The position numbers and the translations under genes are program-made. From Verrucomicrobiota bacterium JB024 (GTDB lineage Bacteria > Verrucomicrobiota > Verrucomicrobiia > Opitutales > Cerasicoccaceae): a stretch of 49,791 bases of DNA. The stretch covers positions 1-49,791 of the forward strand of contig JAUTCS010000125.1 in the NCBI GenBank assembly GCA_030673825.1, read 5' to 3'. Each line of letters begins with the position of its first letter. The stretch's first letter is position 1. This document shows positions 1 to 8,523 of this stretch, piece by piece. The notes below the pieces were generated by a model. That model saw nothing but the letters and a program-made list of their open reading frames with translations. It had not been told where the DNA came from and did no database searches.

Positions 1-384
1 TTAAGGCCCGGGACCTGGAGGGGTGGTATCTCCTGAACAAGACCCTCGTGCATCAGGGCATGGAGCCGGTGGATGTGGGAGAGTTTCGCAAGGAGCGGCA
101 GACGGTGCCTCAGGGCCTCAAAAACAGCCAGTTGCTCTATATCACGGTTTTGCAGTCCGATACTCGCTTTGCGGTTTTATCCCCCCACGCTTCCCTCTCC
201 CCGCCCCCTTACTCCGGAGGAGGTCCAGAGAATCCACGCACTGAGAACCGAGCACGAGAAATTGATCGACCTTTACGACGAGCCCGCCGAACGCTCGATC
301 TACCGGCACGGCTTCTTGGATGCCTTCGAAGCGGCTGCACTGGTGGATGGGGGAGTAGCTCTGTCGGCGGCTCTGGAGGCGTAG
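1..384 (+). pseudogene. Unidentified protein, C-terminal part, apparently frameshifted
   Basis: I do not recognise this protein. Reading from base 3, an open frame enters from beyond the window edge and reads coherently to about base 180, including residues RQTVPQGLKNSQLLYIT. It then turns into proline/serine-rich text over a run of six C (181-186). Dropping one C moves the reading into the frame that continues LTPEEVQRIHALRTEHEKL and SIYRHGFLDAFEAAAL and stops at TAG 382-384. The joined reading looks like one ordinary soluble protein tail, so a +1 slip in the C run is the simplest explanation, either a real mutation or a sequence error. The 5' end lies outside the window. Two separate small genes cannot be excluded. 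Bases 385-494 hold nothing I can name. Confidence 0.45.
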
Positions 385-494
385 TGTCTTCCTGCCATAT
401 CCAGACTAACTCTTAACGCGGCACAGTTTGTGGAGATGGTCAACTTGAGCTGAGGCACGGTCGCCTGCCGCAACAAATATTCTGACGCGTTTAA

Positions 495-2054
495 TTACTC
501 TTCGGCGGACGAGGAGAGAATCCCATTGTCCGTTCGAAAGGGAGTTACGGGTAAACCACCGTGGCCGTCATAGAGATTGGCGATGGGATTGCTCCCCCAA
601 GCATAGCGAATGGCTACGGGCTCGGCGACTTCATCGCTCCAGACGAGAACTTCATCGTTTGCGACTATCTTTGCATTCGCCCAGACAAATTTGCCATCAC
701 TGCCAGCGATCGCAAAGCCCTTCACCTCCTTGGAATCGTAGGGATACAGGCCTTTATTGACCGGGTAGAAATACACATGCACTTTCCCGTCCTCGATTTC
801 CATAGACTCAAACTGCGGGCTCTCGTAGGGGATATCTGTAAACCCATAGTCGTTGGCCAGTGCCCAACATACTAGGCGGTCGGCTGGTACACGTTTGTTA
901 AGGGGATGGATTTCAAAGCTCTCACCCACATCGATAATGACTGCCTGACCCGTATTGGGAACGCTGTTCATCGTCATGGTCTGGGACTCGCGAAGCTCAG
1001 CCCAAGTAGAATCCGAGGGCTCATCATCCTCAGCCCGAAAATCAGCCAGTTGGATCCAATAAAATGGGAAATCACCTTGGCCCCAATCTTCACGCATATT
1101 ATTTATGACAAGTGGAAACAGCTGTTGATATTCCACTGCTCGTCCTGCGTTTGTCTCGCCTTGATACCAGATGATCCCACGAATCCCATATCCAATGATT
1201 GGGTACACCATGCCGTTATAAATGTTTGAGGGGCGGTGTTGTCCCACGCGTGGGTCGTAGACATTCTGGGGGGGATTTCCTCTGCGGCCGTTGGCGATAT
1301 ATTTCTTGCGTTCGGCCTGATATCTCTCGACCTCTTTCTCATGGACGTCATCGGTATAGGCGGCGACCTTGGCTTTCCATTTTTCCAAGGATTCTGCAAA
1401 CGCCGGGTTTGCTTCCAGTTTCTCACGCGGGACGTAGGCTAATGCGTCAGCGCCGCCCCAGGAGTTGCCAATCAAGCCAATTGGTACGCCCAGAATGCGC
1501 TCAAGACGTTCGCCGAAAAAGTAGCCGATTGCCGAGAAGTTGCGAACACTCTCCGGGGTGCATAACGCCCATTGTCCTTTGATATCTTTCTGCGGTTCCT
1601 GTGTGCCGACGCGTTCGATCGCCAGCAGGCGAATTTGCGGGTTGTTGGCGGTGAGCATTTCCAACTCACTGTTATTTATGGCACGCATGCGAAATTCCAT
1701 GTTGGACTGACCGGAGCAGATCCATACCTCACCGACCAATACATCGGAAAATGTCTTCCTCTGCGATTGCCCCAGTACCTCCAGCGTGTAGGGCCCGCCA
1801 GCGGGCATTGGACTCAATACCAGACGCCATGTTCCATCGCTGTCAGCAGTCGTGGTCTGGGTTTGTCCGTTAATGGAGACGGATATCGACTCTCCGGGAT
1901 CGGCCCAGCCCCAGACGGGGTTTGCCAGCTCACGCTGAAGGACCATATGGTCACTGAAAATGGAGGGCAATGTTACCTCGGCGGCCAGGCAGGCTGTAAG
2001 TTTAAGCAGTGTTAATGTCAGAATGAAAGGTGTAGTTCGGCGCGCTATCTTCAT
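495..2054 (-). CDS. Sialate O-acetylesterase-like SGNH esterase
   Basis: A 519-aa predicted exported carbohydrate esterase of the sialate O-acetylesterase (SIAE, DUF303) family, which removes acetyl groups from sugars. A signal peptide spans about residues 1-25 and ends in LAA. It is followed by the family N-terminal beta-sandwich (SDHMVLQRE, PVWGWADPGE). The SGNH core has the nucleophile block GQSNME (Ser117), GNSWGGA (about 197-203), WYQGETNA (about 296-303) and the His block EIHPLNKR (His383). Bacterial relatives usually read D-I-H-P there; this one has Glu381. The length is normal for the family. It is the last gene of the minus-strand arm, 53 bp after the beta-glucuronidase gene, so it probably deacetylates the same polymer outside the cytoplasm. 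Family sure; true substrate (sialic acid, xylan or algal sugar) unknown. Confidence 0.9.
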   Translation of the reverse strand: MKIARRTTPFILTLTLLKLTACLAAEVTLPSIFSDHMVLQRELANPVWGWADPGESISVSINGQTQTTTADSDGTWRLVLSPMPAGGPYTLEVLGQSQRKTFSDVLVGEVWICSGQSNMEFRMRAINNSELEMLTANNPQIRLLAIERVGTQEPQKDIKGQWALCTPESVRNFSAIGYFFGERLERILGVPIGLIGNSWGGADALAYVPREKLEANPAFAESLEKWKAKVAAYTDDVHEKEVERYQAERKKYIANGRRGNPPQNVYDPRVGQHRPSNIYNGMVYPIIGYGIRGIIWYQGETNAGRAVEYQQLFPLVINNMREDWGQGDFPFYWIQLADFRAEDDEPSDSTWAELRESQTMTMNSVPNTGQAVIIDVGESFEIHPLNKRVPADRLVCWALANDYGFTDIPYESPQFESMEIEDGKVHVYFYPVNKGLYPYDSKEVKGFAIAGSDGKFVWANAKIVANDEVLVWSDEVAEPVAIRYAWGSNPIANLYDGHGGLPVTPFRTDNGILSSSAEE

Positions 2055-2107
2055 GGAAAATTGACAATATGTGGTTCAACGCTTGATGGCTCGGTTCGAC
2101 AACTGGC

Positions 2108-3889
2108 TCACTCCATCCGTCGCCAACGCTCCTTCAGGAAGTGAGCGGCAAGCTTTGGTTGCCTGTCGCGTGTGTGCACCCCCTTGCGATTTCCCATCAC
2201 GCGTACCGTGCCCTGTTTTGTCATAAAATCGCACATGTTCCAGACATGCTCGCCGACGACATAGGAGAGCTTGTCCAGCGAGCGTGTGTAGGCTGCTATT
2301 GTTTCCTTCTGGTACTCTTCGGAAAACATCACGGGCGGGCTGCTGTGCATACCAGCAATTGCGTCAGCTCCAAACTCGGTTATCATGACCGGCTTGTCGG
2401 GAAACATCTGACGCCAGGCGATGGGCTCGTCGAGTGATTGTTTCTCTACAACCTCGAGGTGTCCGGGGTCGAAATACCAGGCTGCGTAGCGGTTATAGCA
2501 AATGACGTCGCAGAACTGCGCACTGCGTGAGACCAATTTGCCATTGGACTCGGGCCACGATGACTGGACGACTGTCGTGGGGCGGCATTCTGGATCGGAT
2601 GCACGGCATAGCTCAAAGAGTTGTCTAAAGTACTCCTCGGCTTCTGCCTCGTAACAGGCAGGCTCGTTGGCGATTGACCACATTACGACGCTGGGGTGCA
2701 TATGGTCGCGCTCGATCAGACGGACAAGCATGTCCTTGTGGACAGCGAGCGTCTGCTCGTCTACGCGGTTGTCAGAGAAAATCGGATACGATGTCCAACT
2801 GTTGAATCCAACGGCTGCTGTTTCGTCGATGACAAGGAGTCCGAGTTCGTCTGCGAGCCGGTAGGCGCTTTCATCGTAAGGGTAGTGCGCAGTTCGAAAG
2901 GAGTTTGCTCCCATGTTCTTGAGCATGGTTAAGTCCCGGACCAGGCGTGCGTCGTTATGTCCTTGTCCGACGAGGTGGAAGTCTTCATGAGTTGCACAAC
3001 CCCTGAGATAAATGCGCGAACCATTCAGGAGAAATGCGTCCGGGACGACTCGAATGCAACGTAGACCAATCTTTGTCTTGTAGCGGTCATCACTACCCAG
3101 AGTGATTTCCAATGAGTATAGATAGGGACTGTCCGGCGACCACAGGTGTGGATATTCCGGATGTAGAGTCACAGTGGAGGAGGGTTGCTTCGCATTTGCG
3201 TTGGCGACCTCATGACCCTTCGCGTCTAGTATCCGGTATTGCACGGGGCAGGATCCCGTGGCCTGACAGCACAGCTCCCATCCCTGTGGCTGGTCGTTTT
3301 GGGAGAGAGTTTTTAAGGTGATGCCGGTTAAATGATTCGCTGGCAGGCTCAAGAGCCAGACCGAGCGCAACAGGCCTCCGTTATTCAGGAAATCGAAGTG
3401 GTATTCCGGGCGTTGGTGATCTTCGATGTTGATGTCTGGAATGCGCTTGGACTTCTGGCATCCCGGGGGGACCGTTTGCCAACTTAGTCGAGTGTCGATG
3501 CGAACCGCGAGCAGGTTGTCCCCTTCTTGCCATTTACCGGAGAGGTCAACCTCAAAGGGGAGTTTTCCGAGGTGAGACTGGTGAAGCTTTTCTCCGTTCA
3601 GATAAACACCAGCATGGTAGACAGCGGCTCCAAAGCGCAGCTTGTGAACTGGAGAATCATCAGGCTTTTCGAGCCGCACGAAGTACCAAGCGACACCAAA
3701 ATAGTCACGCAGATCGGGGTCTTCTGTGATTTCGTTAAAGGCTGCGGGAACGGGCATGGGAATGGTGCCCGCAGGCGGTTGCGTCGCCCAGCCTCTTGCT
3801 TCACCGTCGTCTGAGGTGTCTTTTGCGAACATCCAGACTCCATCCAGTTTTTGAGCGTGCCGGTAGAAGTTGTTTTGTGGGTATAGCAT
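2108..3889 (-). CDS. uidA: GH2 beta-glucuronidase
   Basis: A 593-aa enzyme that reads like E. coli UidA along its whole length: jelly-roll N-terminal domain (about 1-180), immunoglobulin-like middle domain (about 185-280) and TIM barrel (about 285-593). The acid/base Glu409 lies in WSIANEP and the nucleophile Glu505 in MITEFGADAIAG. The N-x-K pair that recognises the substrate carboxylate in glucuronidases is present (Asn567, Lys569 in GNRKGVHTRDRQPK). No signal peptide is visible, so it should act in the cytoplasm on imported uronosides. It sits 70 bp after the pseudopilin gene and 53 bp before the esterase gene on the same strand. It releases terminal beta-linked glucuronate; galacturonate activity is the main alternative. 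The ATG at 3889 aligns with the start of E. coli UidA. Confidence 0.93.
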   Translation of the reverse strand: MLYPQNNFYRHAQKLDGVWMFAKDTSDDGEARGWATQPPAGTIPMPVPAAFNEITEDPDLRDYFGVAWYFVRLEKPDDSPVHKLRFGAAVYHAGVYLNGEKLHQSHLGKLPFEVDLSGKWQEGDNLLAVRIDTRLSWQTVPPGCQKSKRIPDINIEDHQRPEYHFDFLNNGGLLRSVWLLSLPANHLTGITLKTLSQNDQPQGWELCCQATGSCPVQYRILDAKGHEVANANAKQPSSTVTLHPEYPHLWSPDSPYLYSLEITLGSDDRYKTKIGLRCIRVVPDAFLLNGSRIYLRGCATHEDFHLVGQGHNDARLVRDLTMLKNMGANSFRTAHYPYDESAYRLADELGLLVIDETAAVGFNSWTSYPIFSDNRVDEQTLAVHKDMLVRLIERDHMHPSVVMWSIANEPACYEAEAEEYFRQLFELCRASDPECRPTTVVQSSWPESNGKLVSRSAQFCDVICYNRYAAWYFDPGHLEVVEKQSLDEPIAWRQMFPDKPVMITEFGADAIAGMHSSPPVMFSEEYQKETIAAYTRSLDKLSYVVGEHVWNMCDFMTKQGTVRVMGNRKGVHTRDRQPKLAAHFLKERWRRME

Positions 3890-3959
3890 GTCTATGTCTC
3901 TCGAAACTCGATCTTGGCGATGACAGGGCGAGAGTGCGTGGCGGGTTTATTTTTGAAGA

Positions 3960-4700
3960 TTATTCAAAATAATCTTCTCCAAAGTAGTAATCGATTTTCT
4001 CCTTCAACTCAGCAGCTTCAAGGCTCTCCGTATGTCCGTCCGCAAAGACCATGTTGACGTGACCATTGTGGCGATCGACGGGGATGTAATCGTCCTTGGC
4101 AGCCTTGATTCGGTAGGGCACCGCCTGCCAGCCAGCCTGCGGGTATGTTGAACTGGTTGGGTTTAATACCTCGCTGAAAAGGGCAGTGTGTGAAGGCTCG
4201 GGGATGTTGTGAACCGAGTTCATGATCATGGGATTTTCCTCATCCGGCGCGATGAATACATAGCGGTTAGCTCCGTAGTGGGTATGCGGGTACGCTTTAT
4301 CTTTATCAATTGAGGGACAGTAGAAAACAGGAAGGTTATACTGTTTGCCGGTTGTCGGGTTATAGTCGAGCGTGGTGCTTTTTGCCCCTAGGTACACCCT
4401 GAGCTCTCTGTACCAAAAGGATTGGTATGTGCCATTTTCGCTGTGACTGAGTACGGGATAACGATTGTTATGGTCCGTTGTGAACAGCAAGGTGGCGGCG
4501 CCGAGTTGGCGAAGGTTTGCGGCACACTTCGAGTTGTTGCGCGCCTCGGTTATTTTACCGAACGCAGCAAACGACAACACCGACAGCAGTGCAATCACCG
4601 TGATCGACACGAGAAGCTCGACTAATGAGAAAGCCGAACGTCTCGGCCGGTACATACTGTGCGATGAGGACGTGGTAGGGCAAGTCGACGGGGCTTTCAT
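3960..4700 (-). CDS. Pseudopilin-like protein with H-X9-DG motif
   Basis: A 246-aa protein with a type IV prepilin/type II secretion pseudopilin leader: a basic leader, then FSLVELLVSITVIALL starting at Phe24, the usual cleavage/N-methylation site and helix. The body has the SKCAANLRQLG segment and a C-terminal H-X9-DG signature (His211 to Asp221-Gly222) found in the very numerous pilin-like proteins of PVC bacteria. It is predicted to be processed by a prepilin peptidase and to sit in the inner membrane or a pseudopilus. ATG 4655 is a possible shorter start. It follows the AraC gene at 163 bp and precedes the glucuronidase gene at 70 bp, an arrangement echoed at 43.3-45.3 kb. Its role in glycan use is unknown. 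Confidence 0.88.
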   Translation of the reverse strand: MKAPSTCPTTSSSHSMYRPRRSAFSLVELLVSITVIALLSVLSFAAFGKITEARNNSKCAANLRQLGAATLLFTTDHNNRYPVLSHSENGTYQSFWYRELRVYLGAKSTTLDYNPTTGKQYNLPVFYCPSIDKDKAYPHTHYGANRYVFIAPDEENPMIMNSVHNIPEPSHTALFSEVLNPTSSTYPQAGWQAVPYRIKAAKDDYIPVDRHNGHVNMVFADGHTESLEAAELKEKIDYYFGEDYFE

Positions 4701-4863
4701 CTTGGGAGTGAAACAAGGAGCATTGAGGGGGCGAAGAAATCTGAGATAAATGTTACCAGTTTTTTATTGGTTAATCCTTACTGAGCTAGACATCCTTTAG
4801 CACGCTAGCGCCATATGATACGTTTATGCATCAGAACCAATGCTTTCTCGTATCGCGAAGGCG

Positions 4864-5976
4864 TCATTGACTTTGGAGCTGAGATGCCGTGGCATTGGGC
4901 TCTTTTGAACTTTTGGGTGATTTCGTGCTGGAGGGAGAGTATCCGCCAGTGACGCGGTGAGCATTGCGGTACTCGGAGGGTGTGGTCTTGTAGATTTTCT
5001 TAAACGACCGGGAGAAGTGGTTGCTATCGTTGAAGCCTGATGCAAAGGCGACCTCTGTAATCGTCATGACGGGGTCCCGCAGGAGACGCTCTGCCCGTCG
5101 TAGTCTCAGGTAGTATATATATTCGGAGGGCGTCTGCCCTGTGCACTGCTTGAATACCCGAAAGAATTGCCGACGTGAGAGACCGCATACCCGGCCAAGT
5201 TCTACAATCGATATAGGTTCATCAAGCTGACGCTCCATTTTGACAATGGCCTTGGCGACGCGGCGGGTATCGGAGGCCTTTTCCCCTGCGGGGTAGCTAT
5301 GCCAACGCGAGAGCAAGGCAATGATCATTGCCAGTTGGGCCCGGGCAACGGCAATGTAGCCGGGATATGTCTGCTGTATCTCAACATCCAGTTCATTTGT
5401 CAGTGCCAGAAGACGGGCCAACTGCTCGGGGTTAAGGTTGAGCAACTGATTGAATTCACCCCTGTTGTTTAGTGGCGCGGCCAACTCAAAAAGGGTTCGA
5501 TACGCCGGGGCATCCGGAAACTCCTGAGAGGAGAACCCGAGTAGTTCCGGGTAAAAGCAAATGTTGAGGATTTCCAGCGAGTCGGGCTTCTCGATGCTAT
5601 GTTCATGGGGTCCCTGAATAACAAATACATTCCCGGCCTTAAGCTCGAACTCCTGGCCATCGATTCTATTCATGCCAAAACCGCGAATGACGATTCCTAT
5701 TTCCGTAAACTCATGACGATGAACAGGGAATGCTGGATGTGAGTGTATTCTCATGACGGCGATCGGGCACTCATCCGTGCACACCCAGTCGCGCTTCAAC
5801 ACGAGCCCTCCATCCCGGATTTCGTAGCCTGCGAGGGTATCTGGCAAATCATCATGGTGGTAATAGCCGCGTAGGATATTCACGATCTCCGCGTAGGCTT
5901 TTTCTCCTTGGGACAGGTCGCTCATGGGGGGTATAACTCGGGAGTATCGACTCCAGTTGCGTTTAGATGCTAACAT
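4864..5976 (-). CDS. AraC-family transcriptional regulator, cupin sensor
   Basis: About 370 aa. The N-terminal half is an AraC-type cupin sensor domain (HSHPAFPVHRHEFTEIGIVIRG; ELKAGNVFVIQGPHEHSIE). The C-terminal part, about residues 255-355, is a double helix-turn-helix domain (ISIVELGRVCGLSRRQFFRVFKQ, split here by prose, followed by the TPSEYIYYLRLRRAERLL and EVAFASGFNDSNHFSRSFKK elements). It resembles RhaR/RhaS-type sugar regulators. I chose ATG 5976; TTG 5994 and ATG 5925 are alternatives and no ribosome-binding site decides between them. It lies between a PEP-CTERM gene and a pseudopilin gene, so it probably activates the minus-strand arm. An inverted repeat at 6035-6085 lies just upstream. 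The inducer is not predictable from sequence. Confidence 0.92.
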   Translation of the reverse strand: MLASKRNWSRYSRVIPPMSDLSQGEKAYAEIVNILRGYYHHDDLPDTLAGYEIRDGGLVLKRDWVCTDECPIAVMRIHSHPAFPVHRHEFTEIGIVIRGFGMNRIDGQEFELKAGNVFVIQGPHEHSIEKPDSLEILNICFYPELLGFSSQEFPDAPAYRTLFELAAPLNNRGEFNQLLNLNPEQLARLLALTNELDVEIQQTYPGYIAVARAQLAMIIALLSRWHSYPAGEKASDTRRVAKAIVKMERQLDEPISIVELGRVCGLSRRQFFRVFKQCTGQTPSEYIYYLRLRRAERLLRDPVMTITEVAFASGFNDSNHFSRSFKKIYKTTPSEYRNAHRVTGGYSPSSTKSPKSSKEPNATASQLQSQ

Positions 5977-6034
5977 GAGATAACCATTTATCAATACAAT
6001 CGGGCGTCGGGGGAGATGGAATATGGATAGCAGA

Positions 6035-6085
6035 AATCCAGGGCAGCAAGTCGAAGCAGATAACGACTCACTGGTACCCTGGATT
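6035..6085. repeat. 9-bp inverted repeat upstream of AraC gene
   Basis: AATCCAGGG at 6035-6043 is repeated exactly in inverted form (CCCTGGATT) at 6077-6085, with a 33-nt spacer. It lies between the end of the PEP-CTERM gene (6136) and the AraC start (5976). There is no T-run on the minus strand after it, so it is not a typical terminator. An operator pair bound by the regulator, or an RNA structure in the AraC leader, are both possible. Confidence 0.4.
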
Positions 6086-6135
6086 CTACGCGAAAAAGGG
6101 GGACCGTGGCTTAATTAAGCCTGCCAGTTAGTTGC

Positions 6136-6903
6136 TTATCTTCGGGGCTTTAATTTGTGCCGTCTCCAGGCCAGGAACGTGAGTGCTGGCAGGCCAAGCA
6201 GGAGCGCAAAGCTCTTTGACTCGGGAATGACCGTTACTGAGTAACTGTCGATGTCGATAGTTCCGTTGTAGTTGGAAAACAAGCCAAACAGGCCACTGGA
6301 GAAGGTTGTGTCGGTGACGGTTGTTGTGGCCAGTGTCGTGCCTGCGAGCGAACCGGATACGACCGTGTAGGTGACGGTAAACTCACTGTTGGTTGAGGCA
6401 TAGGCGACGGTTATGCTGAGCTTTTCGACCTCTGCGGTTTCACCGGAGTTATCATACATGCCGGTCTTGTAGTAGAGACTTTGGGCGAAGCTGCTACCAT
6501 TTATAGATCCGGTAAATGCCAGGGTTCCAGTACTTGCCGTGGTAAATACTCGATAATAGTTGTCGGAGTCCTCTATCCCAAAGGCTAGGCCGGCGGTATT
6601 GGCATTTGTACTACCGTGAAGATCAAGAATGACAGTCATGGTAAAGTCCTCGCCGCTCCAATTTATCGTACTGGCTGTTGTCGCAGTGATATTACGTGCA
6701 CCGGTAGGCGGGACAATTTCACCGGCCCCATCACTGATGTAGGAGCTTCCGCTGACGATCTCCCACTGTGGGAGAGAGTCGAGAGCTACACCGGAGTCGA
6801 GTGTGTCGAAAGAGTCAGAAAAGGTGACTTGAGCATTGGCGACGGGAGTCCCTGCCAATAGCAGGGCACTGGCTATCGAGAATAGAAATGATGTTTTTTT
6901 CAT
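6136..6903 (-). CDS. PEP-CTERM protein, jelly-roll/LamG-like
   Basis: A 255-aa exported protein. It has a signal peptide (MKKTSFLFSIASALLLAG, cleavage near ANA at 22-24). The beta-rich body (FSDSFDTLDSG at the start; NYYRVFTTAS; GLFGLFSNYNGTIDIDSYSV near the end) looks like a concanavalin/LamG-type jelly roll as in DUF1080-like and sugar-binding domains. It ends in a PEP-CTERM-like sorting tail: IPES, a hydrophobic stretch, then WRRHKLKPRR. The motif is the IPES variant rather than VPEP. By family knowledge it should be processed by an exosortase (none in this window) and anchored or released at the surface. Position between sulfatase and AraC genes suggests glycan binding, which is inference from fold impression only. 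Confidence 0.8.
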   Translation of the reverse strand: MKKTSFLFSIASALLLAGTPVANAQVTFSDSFDTLDSGVALDSLPQWEIVSGSSYISDGAGEIVPPTGARNITATTASTINWSGEDFTMTVILDLHGSTNANTAGLAFGIEDSDNYYRVFTTASTGTLAFTGSINGSSFAQSLYYKTGMYDNSGETAEVEKLSITVAYASTNSEFTVTYTVVSGSLAGTTLATTTVTDTTFSSGLFGLFSNYNGTIDIDSYSVTVIPESKSFALLLGLPALTFLAWRRHKLKPRR

Positions 6904-7072
6904 AGGGCTTGTGATCTATTAGGAGTTTTGAGCTTAGAGTTTTTTTACCACAATGAGCGGAGATCAGCCTGAACCACCGTGCCATTTGTGCGACCAAGGG
7001 TGATATATCCAGTCCAGATGGTTTGGTTCAGATGGAAAGCCTATCGTCTCACAATGAGGCTATGCCCGTCTC

Positions 7073-8461
7073 TTAATGTGAGCTTTGGTAGGCCCAGGCC
7101 GATGGTTGGTTATGGGCATCCCACTGCTTCCAGAGCTCGGTCATTGCTCTGACGCGTTGCGGCTCTTGCTTGGCGAGGTTTTTCTTTTGAAGGGGATCTT
7201 GGGCGATATTGTAGAGTTCAGACCTTCCACTGGGGCCATCAAATCCCAGCAGCATCCAGTCGCCCTGTCGTATTCCCCACAGTTTGTTCCAGGCATAGAG
7301 CTTATAACATAAGCTGTCGTGAGGCAGTGATGTTGTCCGGCCCGTGATGAAGGGCATCAGATTGACGCCTTCCAGTGCCGGCTGTGCGTCAGCTTCGGAG
7401 CCCGCCAGTGCTACCGCCGTCGCGGCAATGTCCAGTGCGCTAACCGGATTGGGATAAATCTCTCCAGCGGGAATCTTGCCCGGCCATTGAGCAATAAAAG
7501 GTACGCGGATGCCTCCCTCGTAGAAGTTGCCTTTGACGCCACGGAAGGGGGCGTTTGAGCCACCGCCGTGCTTGGGGTCGGCCCCGTTGTCACTGAGAAA
7601 GAAGACAAGTGTATCCTCGGAAATAACTTCATCCTCAAGGGCATCAAGTATCTGGCCGACACCGTCATCCATTGCGTAAACCATAGCCGCGTAGATTCTG
7701 CGGTCGGGGTCCTCAATGCCTTCAACGCGGTCGAGGTACTTTTGTGTCGCTTGCAGTGGGACGTGCGGGGCGGTATAAGGGAGATAGAGGAAGAAAGGGC
7801 CGGCTGAGTTGCGCTTGATAAATGAGACGGCTTCTCGGCTGAAGGCATCGGTGAGGTAGTCGGCTTCTTCTATGATGCATTCATTATCGCGATAGATATC
7901 GCTCGGGCGGTCAATATCCAGGTATTCGGTGGCCCAGCGGTAGGGCGGCCTGTAATAACTGGATCCATTGCCAAGTCCGTAAAATGAGTCAAATCCCCGC
8001 TGAAGGGGCAGGTAGCCATCCCCGGTACCCAGGTGCCATTTCCCGACAATCCCCGTGGTGTAGCCGGCCTGTTTCAGGCGAGTCGCGAGGGTGGTTTCTT
8101 CGAGAGATAGGCCCAGGTGGTCGGCATCCCGGACGGGAAAGTTAAACTCGAAGCCGCTGCGTTGTTGATAGCGGCCACAGATCAGCCCGGCTCGGCTCGG
8201 TGCGCACTGTGGCGCAGTGACGTAGCCCTGTTCAAAGAGGACACCATTTCCCGCCAATCGGTCAAGGTTCGGGGTCTTAATGTCTTTGGATCCATAAGCG
8301 CCCATGTCGCCGATGCCAAGGTCGTCTGCAAAGATCACAATGATGTTCGGTTTCGGGGCGATGTCGGCGGCCGGACAGGTTACCGGTACCGTGAAAAGCG
8401 AAGCCAGAAGGCTGGCGGCGCTTATTGCCAGAGTACGGGAAGATAGAGAATACGGAATCAT
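7073..8461 (-). CDS. Exported type I sulfatase
   Basis: A formylglycine-dependent sulfatase of 462 aa from ATG 8461. A longer frame reaches back to 8629, but its extra 56 residues overlap the upstream gene, and a clean signal peptide (MIPYSLSSRTLAISAASLLA, ending near AADI) begins only at 8461. The metal-binding start IIVIFADDLGIGDMGAYG and the sulfatase signature CAPSRAGLICGR are present; Cys86 is the residue expected to become formylglycine. VGKWHLG and FFLSDNGAD, both family landmarks, also occur. It should remove sulfate esters from sugars outside the cytoplasm and needs an FGly-generating enzyme, not seen here. It lies 62 bp after the WbsX gene on the same strand. The sulfate position and subfamily cannot be read by eye. 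Confidence 0.93.
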   Translation of the reverse strand: MIPYSLSSRTLAISAASLLASLFTVPVTCPAADIAPKPNIIVIFADDLGIGDMGAYGSKDIKTPNLDRLAGNGVLFEQGYVTAPQCAPSRAGLICGRYQQRSGFEFNFPVRDADHLGLSLEETTLATRLKQAGYTTGIVGKWHLGTGDGYLPLQRGFDSFYGLGNGSSYYRPPYRWATEYLDIDRPSDIYRDNECIIEEADYLTDAFSREAVSFIKRNSAGPFFLYLPYTAPHVPLQATQKYLDRVEGIEDPDRRIYAAMVYAMDDGVGQILDALEDEVISEDTLVFFLSDNGADPKHGGGSNAPFRGVKGNFYEGGIRVPFIAQWPGKIPAGEIYPNPVSALDIAATAVALAGSEADAQPALEGVNLMPFITGRTTSLPHDSLCYKLYAWNKLWGIRQGDWMLLGFDGPSGRSELYNIAQDPLQKKNLAKQEPQRVRAMTELWKQWDAHNQPSAWAYQSSH

Positions 8462-8523
8462 AGGGACAGGGTGGGGGTGATTAGGAAATCGGATCGGTTG
8501 TATTCCTTTGGGCAACTGCTGTG

